From Acidobacteriota bacterium (GTDB lineage Bacteria; Acidobacteriota; Vicinamibacteria; Vicinamibacterales; Fen-181), in NCBI GenBank assembly GCA_003170135.1, contig PMZR01000068.1, positions 19,842-83,841 on the forward strand: a stretch of DNA of 64,000 bases. Reading direction: 5' to 3'. The stretch's first letter is position 1, and each line of letters begins with the position of its first letter. The notes under the pieces were generated by a model. That model did not search any database, had not been told where the DNA came from, and worked only from the letters and a program-made list of their open reading frames with translations. Positions 57,622 through 64,000 of this stretch are shown here, one piece after another. The position numbers and the translations under genes are program-made.

Positions 57622-57630
57622 TGATATACT
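57622..57630 (+). promoter_or_regulatory. Extended -10 promoter of polA
   Basis: TGA-TATACT ends 11 nt before the polA ATG, so the transcript would start about 4-5 nt upstream of the initiation codon. No ribosome site fits in so short a leader. Confidence 0.5.
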
Positions 57631-57641
57631 GACTTTCTTCG

Positions 57642-60380
57642 ATGCCCGCCAGTAAACCGGCGCTCTTCCTCATCGACGGCAGCTCCCAGATGTATCGCGC
57701 GTATCACGCGATCCGGGAACTGACCGGCCCCGACGGCCGCTCGACCAACGCCGTCTACGGTTTCGTGACGATGCTGCGCAAGCTCGTCAACGATCAGCAC
57801 CCGCCGTTCATTGCCGCGTCGTTCGACCTCGCCGGCCCGACGTTCCGATCGGCGCTCGCCGCCGACTACAAGGCGAACCGCGCGCCGATGCCGGCCGACC
57901 TGGCGGAGCAGATCCCGTGGGTGCACGCCGCGTGCGAAGCGATGGGCGTGCCCATCATCACCGCCGCGGGCTTCGAGGCCGACGACGTGATCGGCACGAT
58001 TGCCACGCGCGCGGCCGCGGCCGCGTACGACGTGATCATCGTCACCGGCGACAAGGACCTGCTGCAGCTGGTGCACGGCGAAGAGGCCGGGGCGGAGGCG
58101 CGCGGGGGCGCCGTGCGCGTCTTCAACCCGCGCGACGAAGGCTTCTGGTACGACTCGGCCGCCGTCATCGAGCGCTTCGGCGTCACGCCGGACCGGGTGG
58201 TGGACGTGCTGGCGCTCACGGGCGATTCGATCGACAACATCAAGGGCGTGACGGGCATCGGCGACAAGGGCGCGCGCGATCTCATCACGACCTACGGCTC
58301 GCTCGAGGAGCTGCTGGCGCACGCGGCCGAGGTCCCGCAGAAGAAGTACCGCGAAGCGCTGCTCGCGCAGGTCGAGGACGCGCGGCAGAGCCGCGAACTC
58401 GCGCGCATCCGCACCGATGTGCCGCTCGAGTTCGACCTGGGCGCCTTCCGCTACCAGGGCCCCTCGCGCCAGCGGTGCTACGAGCTCTTCTCGCAGCTCG
58501 GCTTCCGCTCGCTCCTCATGGAGTTCGCGCCGACCGCGGGCGACATCACGAAGGACTACGCCCTGGTCGAGACGATCGAAGACCTCGACGCGCTCGCCGC
58601 CGACCTGCGCCGCGCGGGCCGCTTTGCCTTCCGCGTGCTGCAGAGCGAACCGGCCGCGATGCGGGCCGACATCGTCGGCATCGCGTTCTCGACCACCGCG
58701 CGGCGTGCGCGCTACGTGCCGGTCGGACACCGGCTGGTCGGTATGCTGGGCAGCGACTCGGCGATCTCCCGCGGCGAGGCGCTCGACCGGCTCGGCCCGC
58801 TGTTCGAAGATCCGGCCGTGTCGAAGATCGGCCACGACCTGAAGATCGACCTCGTGCTGCTCGAGCAGTTCGGCGTGCGCGTGCAGGGGCTGGAGTGCGA
58901 CACGATGCTTGCCAGCTACCTGCTCGACGCCACGCGGTCGGGACATCCGCTCGAAGAGACGGCCCTCGAGCACCTGAGCTACAAGGCGCTGACCGAAGAG
59001 GACGTCTGCGGCCGCGGCGCGAAGAGCGTCGGTCTTGCCGAACTGCCGCCCGAAGCGGTCCTCGACTACGCGTGCGAACGCGCGGATCTCGCGCTGCAGC
59101 TGGCCGACCGGCTCTGCACGCTCCTCGCCTCGGAGGGCCTCGATCGTCTCTACCGCGAGATGGAGATGCCGCTGGTGCCGGTGCTCGTCGAAATCGAGCG
59201 CGCCGGCATCCGCGTCGACGGCCCCGCGCTCGCCCGGTTGTCGTCCAGGATCGAGAGCGAGCTCGCGACGCGAACCGAGCAGATCCATCGCGCCGCGGGC
59301 GAGACGTTCAACATCAACTCGCCGCGGCAGCTCGCCGAGGTACTGTTCGAGAAGTTGAAGCTCCCCGCGCTCAAGCGCACGGGCAAGACGCGCGTCGCGT
59401 CGACGGCCGTCGAGGTGCTGGAGGAACTGGCGCTCGCCCACGAGCTGCCGCGCCAGATCCTGGAGTGGCGCGCGCTGCAGAAACTCAAAGGCACCTACAT
59501 CGACGCGCTGCCGCAGCTGGTCAATCCCCGGACCGGCCGGGTGCACACCTGCTTCAACCAGGCGGTCGCCGCCACGGGCCGGTTGAGCAGCAGCGATCCC
59601 AACCTGCAGAACATCCCGATCCGCACCGAGCTGGGCCGCGAGATCCGGGGCGCGTTCATCGCCGATCCGGGACACGTCCTCATCTCCGCCGATTACTCGC
59701 AGATCGAGCTGCGCGTGCTCGCGCACCTCTCCGGAGACGAGGCGCTCGCCGACGCCTTCCACCAGGGCATCGACATTCACGATCGGACCGCGCTGAAGGT
59801 GTTCGGCCCGGACAGCCGCCTGGACAAGTACGAACTGCGCCGCCGCGCGAAGATCGTCAACTACGCGCTGCTCTACGGCAAGACGGCGTTCACGCTCGCC
59901 AAGGACATCGGCGTCAGCCAGTCGGAGGCGCAGCAGTTCATCGATGCCTACTTCGCCGGCTTCCCCGCCGTCCGCGCGTTCATCGATCGAACGCTCGAGG
60001 AGGCGCGTCAGACCGGCGTCGTCAAGACGATGTTCGGCAGGAAGCGGGCGGTGCCCGAGCTGACGAGCCGCAACACGCAGGTCCGCCAGGCGTCCGAACG
60101 CGTGGCGGTCAACCTGCCGATCCAGGGCACGGCCGCGGACATCCTCAAGCGCGCGATGATCGACGTGCAGGCGGCGCTCGATCGGCGCGCGGCGGCCGGC
60201 GCGCGGCGCGCCCGGATGATCCTGACCGTCCACGACGAACTGCTCTTCGAGACGCCCGAGGACGAGGCGCCGGAGGTCGCGGAACTGGTGCGCACCCGGA
60301 TGGAGCAGGCCGTAACGCTCGACGTCCCGCTCGTGGTGGATGTGGGGATCGGGAAGAACTGGAAAGAGGCGAAGGGGTAG
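57642..60380 (+). CDS. polA: DNA polymerase I, proofreading motif degenerate
   Basis: 912 residues with the standard order of 5' nuclease domain (1-290; FLIDGSSQMYRAYHA, DYKANR, VTGDKDLLQL, GVTGIGDKGA), 3'-5' exonuclease-like domain (about 300-510) and Klenow polymerase domain. Polymerase motifs: LSSSDPNLQNIPIRTELG, motif A ISADYSQIELRVLAHLSGD, motif B RRRAKIVNYALLYGK and motif C LTVHDEL. In the exonuclease domain the first catalytic DxE of the Escherichia enzyme (D355/E357) reads R331/L333; the later aspartates (LKID, RAD) remain. Proofreading is probably lost, as in Taq. Okazaki processing and gap repair should be intact. Confidence 0.96.
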   Translation: MPASKPALFLIDGSSQMYRAYHAIRELTGPDGRSTNAVYGFVTMLRKLVNDQHPPFIAASFDLAGPTFRSALAADYKANRAPMPADLAEQIPWVHAACEAMGVPIITAAGFEADDVIGTIATRAAAAAYDVIIVTGDKDLLQLVHGEEAGAEARGGAVRVFNPRDEGFWYDSAAVIERFGVTPDRVVDVLALTGDSIDNIKGVTGIGDKGARDLITTYGSLEELLAHAAEVPQKKYREALLAQVEDARQSRELARIRTDVPLEFDLGAFRYQGPSRQRCYELFSQLGFRSLLMEFAPTAGDITKDYALVETIEDLDALAADLRRAGRFAFRVLQSEPAAMRADIVGIAFSTTARRARYVPVGHRLVGMLGSDSAISRGEALDRLGPLFEDPAVSKIGHDLKIDLVLLEQFGVRVQGLECDTMLASYLLDATRSGHPLEETALEHLSYKALTEEDVCGRGAKSVGLAELPPEAVLDYACERADLALQLADRLCTLLASEGLDRLYREMEMPLVPVLVEIERAGIRVDGPALARLSSRIESELATRTEQIHRAAGETFNINSPRQLAEVLFEKLKLPALKRTGKTRVASTAVEVLEELALAHELPRQILEWRALQKLKGTYIDALPQLVNPRTGRVHTCFNQAVAATGRLSSSDPNLQNIPIRTELGREIRGAFIADPGHVLISADYSQIELRVLAHLSGDEALADAFHQGIDIHDRTALKVFGPDSRLDKYELRRRAKIVNYALLYGKTAFTLAKDIGVSQSEAQQFIDAYFAGFPAVRAFIDRTLEEARQTGVVKTMFGRKRAVPELTSRNTQVRQASERVAVNLPIQGTAADILKRAMIDVQAALDRRAAAGARRARMILTVHDELLFETPEDEAPEVAELVRTRMEQAVTLDVPLVVDVGIGKNWKEAKG

Positions 60381-60394
60381 GAAGAAGAGAACAG

Positions 60395-60961
<567 letters not shown>

Positions 60962-61828
60962 CTATTTCCAGTTCGCCTTGGTCGCCTCCCATTCCTTCCG
61001 CAACTCGGCGATCGCGCGTTCGCGATCGGGCCCCATCTGGCGCGCGCGCTCGGGGATGATCGCGGTCACGACGAGATCGTCGAGATCGGCGCGCAGCGCG
61101 GCGCCCCGTTGGGGCGCGAGCAACGCGCGGACCCAGCCGGCGATGGCGGCATGCCACGCCCGCTCGAGATCGCCGGCTCCGCGCGAGGCCGCCGCCAGCC
61201 AATACGCGGCGCTCGTCGAGCCGGCATCCCGCTCGAGTTCCTCTTCGGTGCGCGCGACGATCTGCGCGTACACGTCCTCGCGATCACCGGGAGGAAGGGT
61301 CAACGCGAGGCGATCGAGCGAGCTCGCCCACCAGTCGAGCGCCGACTCGCGCACATCGGCCGCCGTGGACGGCCCGAGCGCGCTCTCGAAAATCTCCGAC
61401 GCGGCGCCGAACGCGTTGTCCAGGTACAGCGACTCGCCCAGACCAATCAGGAGTTCCACACGGTCCCGGTCGGAGAGCATCGCCGCCCGCACGTCGCCTA
61501 GCGCGCTTCTGGCGGCGGCCAGGTCCTCGGGGTTCGCCGATCGGCGAAAGCGCTCGAGGCAGGACCGGCCGATGACCAGGTGCGCGAGGTCGGCCAGCGC
61601 GGGAACGTGGACCACCTTTTCGGCCGTGGCGATCGCCTGGTCGTACTGCCGCTCGTTGTAGAGAAGTCGTGCGCGTGCAAGCACATCCGGCTGCGCCGGC
61701 ACGGCGGGGCGAGCGGCCGCCGCCGGTGCCGCAAAGCCTGCCAGCATGAACGCGACAAGCCATGTGGCGCCGCAGGCACGGCTAAGTCTTTGTGTACGAT
61801 AGAGTTGGCTGGCTCGAGTGCCCGGCAT
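60962..61828 (-). CDS. Secreted or membrane-anchored helical protein of unknown function
   Basis: 288 residues. A signal-like N-region (ACGATWLVAFMLAGFAAPAAAA, 19-40) is followed by a helical, TPR-like solenoid. Units include ARARLLYNERQYDQAIATAEKV, LAHLVIGRSCLERFRRSANPEDLAAARSAL and VELLIGLGESLYLDNAFGAASEIFESAL. No catalytic motif is seen. The stop codon directly abuts the right end of the repeat cassette, so the 3' end may have been shaped by it. Its start lies across the promoter of pcnB on the opposite strand (divergent, 19 nt between start codons), so both genes share a very short regulatory region. Confidence 0.7.
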   Translation of the reverse strand: MPGTRASQLYRTQRLSRACGATWLVAFMLAGFAAPAAAARPAVPAQPDVLARARLLYNERQYDQAIATAEKVVHVPALADLAHLVIGRSCLERFRRSANPEDLAAARSALGDVRAAMLSDRDRVELLIGLGESLYLDNAFGAASEIFESALGPSTAADVRESALDWWASSLDRLALTLPPGDREDVYAQIVARTEEELERDAGSTSAAYWLAAASRGAGDLERAWHAAIAGWVRALLAPQRGAALRADLDDLVVTAIIPERARQMGPDRERAIAELRKEWEATKANWK

Positions 61829-61829
61829 T

Positions 61830-61838
61830 TGCTATAAT
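61830..61838 (+). promoter_or_regulatory. Extended -10 promoter of pcnB
   Basis: TGC-TATAAT is a perfect extended -10 that ends 9 nt before the pcnB ATG, so the mRNA would begin about 3 nt upstream of it. No ribosome site is possible in such a leader. Confidence 0.65.
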
Positions 61839-61847
61839 TCTCCGTCA

Positions 61848-63158
61848 ATGGTGGAGCCGATCGTCGTTCCGCGCCCAGAGCACGCCCTTTCCCGCCGCGT
61901 TATCGATCCGGACGCACTCAAAGTGCTGTATCGGTTGAAGGACGCAAATTACATCGCGTACCTGGTCGGCGGCAGTGTCCGCGATCTGCTGCTTGGGCGC
62001 CGGCCCAAGGATTTCGACATCGGCACCTCGGCGCACCCGTACCAGGTGAAGCGCCTGTTCCGCAACTGCTGGATCATCGGCCGCCGGTTTCGCCTCGCGC
62101 ACGTGAAGTTCGGCACCAAGATTGTCGAGGTCGCCACGTTTCGCCGCCAGATGCCGGCCGTCGCGGACGAGACGGGCGAAGCGGTGGCGGATGCCGGCGA
62201 GCGCGACCTGCTGATCCATCATGACAACACGTTTGGGACCCCCGAGGAAGATGCCTTCCGCCGTGACTTCACCGTCAACGCGCTCTTCTACGATATCGCG
62301 ACCTTTTCCATTATCGATTACGTGGGCGGCCTGAAGGACCTCGACGAGCGCGTGGTCCGATCGATCGGCGACCCGAACGAGCGATTCCAGGAAGATCCGG
62401 TCCGCATGCTGCGCGCGATCGCGCTGGCCGCGCGGCTGGGGTTCGCGATCGATCCGCCCGTCGGCGATGCGATCCGCGTCTGCGGGCCGGCAATCGCTCG
62501 TATCGCGCCCTCGCGCCTCATCGAGGAGTACTACAAGATCCTGCGCGCCGGCGCGTCCGAACGCACGTTCCGCTGGCTGGCGGAGGTCGGCCTGCTCGAA
62601 TCGATCACGCCGGAGTTGCAACGCGCCTCGTCGGTCCTGTGGCAGTCGCTCGCCGCGCTCGACGCGTACCGCCGCCGCTTCGGGCCCACGCCGGAGCAGT
62701 TGACCAACGCGATCCTGCTCGGCAGCCTGCTCGTGCCGCTCGGGTTTTCGCCCCGCACGTTCCACGCGCGCGGACTCGCCGCCGCGGGCGCCGCGCCGCT
62801 CCCCGCGCGCCAGCCCGGGCACCCCAACGCCATCGCGCTCGGCCCCACCGCGCGGCTGACGCTCGGCGTGCTGCCGATCCCGCGTCGCGAGATTGAACGC
62901 CTGCGGCAGATTCTCATGCTGCAGCCGCGCCTGCTCGATGTCGCGGCCTCCTCGCGCACGGCGTCTGGCCTGATGAGCCGGACGGCGTTTTCCGAGGCGG
63001 TCACCTGGCTGGAAATGCACGGCGACGCGCCGGAAGCCGTCGAGCGATGGCGCGCGCTCGAGGCCGAGGACGCCCGGGACCGGCCCGACCGCGTCCGCCC
63101 GCCGTTTCCGCCCCGCCGCCGCCGTCGCCGGTACCGCCGGCCCGTCCAGCCCCAGTAG
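61848..63158 (+). CDS. pcnB: Poly(A) polymerase I / CCA-adding-family nucleotidyltransferase
   Basis: 436 residues. The class II nucleotidyltransferase head has YLVGGSVRDLLLGRRPKDFDIGTSA (about 40-64; DFDIG gives the catalytic Asp pair). It continues with the PcnB-specific FRNCWIIGRRFRLAHVKFG and EVATFRRQMPAV, then DFTVNALFYDI, and RFQEDPVRMLRAIALAARLGF of the RNA-binding neck. The C-terminal 40 residues are Arg/Pro-rich (RVRPPFPPRRRRRRYRRP), as in bacterial PAP I, where they aid RNA binding. Polyadenylation targets RNA decay; CCA activity is a less likely alternative. I use ATG 61848, near-leaderless from the extended -10 upstream. Confidence 0.92.
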   Translation: MVEPIVVPRPEHALSRRVIDPDALKVLYRLKDANYIAYLVGGSVRDLLLGRRPKDFDIGTSAHPYQVKRLFRNCWIIGRRFRLAHVKFGTKIVEVATFRRQMPAVADETGEAVADAGERDLLIHHDNTFGTPEEDAFRRDFTVNALFYDIATFSIIDYVGGLKDLDERVVRSIGDPNERFQEDPVRMLRAIALAARLGFAIDPPVGDAIRVCGPAIARIAPSRLIEEYYKILRAGASERTFRWLAEVGLLESITPELQRASSVLWQSLAALDAYRRRFGPTPEQLTNAILLGSLLVPLGFSPRTFHARGLAAAGAAPLPARQPGHPNAIALGPTARLTLGVLPIPRREIERLRQILMLQPRLLDVAASSRTASGLMSRTAFSEAVTWLEMHGDAPEAVERWRALEAEDARDRPDRVRPPFPPRRRRRRYRRPVQPQ

Positions 63159-63220
63159 CCGGAGCACCCCTTTTCACCCAGGTTGTCTTTATTCACAGCG
63201 ACGCATAAACGCCCGGTAAC

Positions 63221-63250
63221 TTGACCGATATGCGGCCCCTGGAGTGTAAT
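63221..63250 (+). promoter_or_regulatory. Sigma-70-type promoter for argF
   Basis: TTGACC (63221-63226), an 18-nt spacer and TGTAAT (63245-63250) precede the argF ATG by about 70 nt. I see no ARG-box-like repeat or attenuator hairpin in the leader. Confidence 0.55.
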
Positions 63251-63317
63251 CGCCGGGCTGCAGGCAATCTCGCGTCGGGATCGGGCACGCCCCTCATCCC
63301 TTCGTCACGGAGCGTAC

Positions 63318-64000
63318 ATGACTTCTCAGGACTTCCTTTCGATTCGCGACTTCTCCCCCGACGAGATCCGGCAGCTGCTGGGACTCGCGGCGAAGATCAA
63401 GGCGCACCCGGCACAGTACACCGAATCGCTGAAGGGCAAGACGCTGGCGATGATCTTCGAGAAACCGTCGCTGCGCACGCGCGTCAGCTTCGACGTCGGC
63501 ATCCACCAGCTTGGCGGCTTCTCGCTCTACCTCTCGCCCGCCGAGATCAACCTTGGCAAGCGCGAATCGATCCCCGACGTGGCGCGCAACCTCGAACGGA
63601 TGGTGCAGGGCATCATGATTCGCACCTTCGCGCACCGCATCGTCGAGGAGATGGCGGAGGTCGCGCACGTGCCGATCATCAACGGCCTGACCGACTACAG
63701 CCATCCGTGCCAGGCGATGGCGGACTACCTCACGGTGCAGGAAGTGAAAGGCCGGCTCGAGGGCGTGAAGCTGGCGTTCGTCGGTGACGGCAACAACGTG
63801 GCGCACTCGCTGATGTTGAGCGCGTTGCGCCTGGGAATGGATTTCGCCCTCGGGTGCCCGCAGGGGTACTCGCCGAACCCCGATATCGTCGCCCAGGCCG
63901 AAGGGTTGGCCGCGGTCTCGGGCGCGTCGCTCTCCATCGTGCACGAGCCGGCCGAGGCGCTTCGCGGCGCGCACGCCGTCTACACCGACGTCTGGGCCAG
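63318..64000 (+). CDS. argF: Ornithine carbamoyltransferase, 5' part
   Basis: Joins carbamoyl phosphate to ornithine to make citrulline in arginine synthesis. The visible 227 residues start MTSQDFLSIRDFSPDEIRQLL. They contain the carbamoyl-phosphate loop FEKPSLRTRVSFDVG (SxRTR at 51-55), the MIRTFAH block, the HPCQAMADYLT signature and the ornithine-domain opening KLAFVGDGNNVAHSLM. The ATG follows GGAG at 8 nt. HPCQ with the ornithine domain favours argF over aspartate carbamoyltransferase. The gene runs off the right edge, so the ornithine-binding SMG loop is not visible. Confidence 0.95.
   Translation, partial: MTSQDFLSIRDFSPDEIRQLLGLAAKIKAHPAQYTESLKGKTLAMIFEKPSLRTRVSFDVGIHQLGGFSLYLSPAEINLGKRESIPDVARNLERMVQGIMIRTFAHRIVEEMAEVAHVPIINGLTDYSHPCQAMADYLTVQEVKGRLEGVKLAFVGDGNNVAHSLMLSALRLGMDFALGCPQGYSPNPDIVAQAEGLAAVSGASLSIVHEPAEALRGAHAVYTDVWA

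Noticed and set aside
57564..60233. A long minus-strand frame across polA
   Set aside because: Shadow of polA; Arg/Gly/Val/Glu-rich without domains.

Overview
This is a high-GC, densely coded bacterial chromosome segment with no rRNA, tRNA, prophage or CRISPR that I can see. The mix of genes suggests an Acidobacteriota member, most likely Vicinamibacteria. It combines secreted carboxypeptidase-regulatory-like proteins, a TonB-receptor-like barrel, sigma-54 response regulators, an MSHA-like pilus locus, a spore-coat-U chaperone-usher locus, PcnB and split methylmalonyl-CoA mutase. The taxonomy is inference. Most long antisense ORFs are high-GC shadows.

Layout. 1-2.8 kb: start of purD (minus), rpsU, a zinc-ribbon protein with a strong terminator, a STAS protein and a UbiA-type prenyltransferase. 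2.8-8.7 kb: a glycan cluster with an unknown coiled protein and four GT4-type glycosyltransferases in an A-B-B'-A' paralogue order. 8.8-13.3 kb: a large PDZ/GAF/PAS histidine kinase and NtrC-type regulator behind a likely sigma-54 promoter. 13.5-16.7 kb: two secreted proteins. 16.8-20.1 kb: cyclase, glgC and enolase. 20.2-25.0 kb: a small unknown protein, methylmalonyl-CoA mutase large subunit, OppD/OppF-type ATPases and a LolD/MacB-type ATPase. 25.2-39.5 kb (minus): an MSHA-like pilus system (secretin, ExeA-like ATPase, TPR protein, pseudopilin, PilM/N and PilO/P fusions, PilB/GspE ATPase). It carries its own histidine kinase/sigma-54 regulator pair and is interrupted by a plus-strand degenerate GGDEF-HTH gene. 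39.7-43.6 kb: membrane protein, inositol-phosphate synthase, methyltransferase, SDR and a VIT1-like pseudogene. 43.8-49.6 kb: a chaperone-usher fimbrial locus with an excisionase-type HTH gene and several spore-coat-U pilins. 49.9-54.8 kb: a BON-domain protein behind an excellent sigma-54 promoter, a GNAT, and a CpxAR-like two-component pair flanked by two Spy-like chaperones. 55-64 kb: secreted and membrane proteins, polA, a four-helix-bundle (23S rRNA IVP family) gene, pcnB and the start of argF.

The most unusual signal is a set of short tandem arrays with a strict 7-nt period. Each array has its own heptamer, many are arranged as inverted pairs, and they lie mostly at the 3' ends of genes, abutting or overlapping stop codons (enolase, the 39.7-kb membrane protein, the 61-kb protein). 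One inverted pair (60395-60433 and 60925-60961) exactly brackets the four-helix-bundle gene, forming a ~567-bp cassette that looks like a minimal mobile or repeat-spreading element. A second recurring theme is near-leaderless genes: extended -10 or -10 boxes lie only 8-11 nt before the start codons of pcnB, polA, the inositol-phosphate synthase and the mutase.
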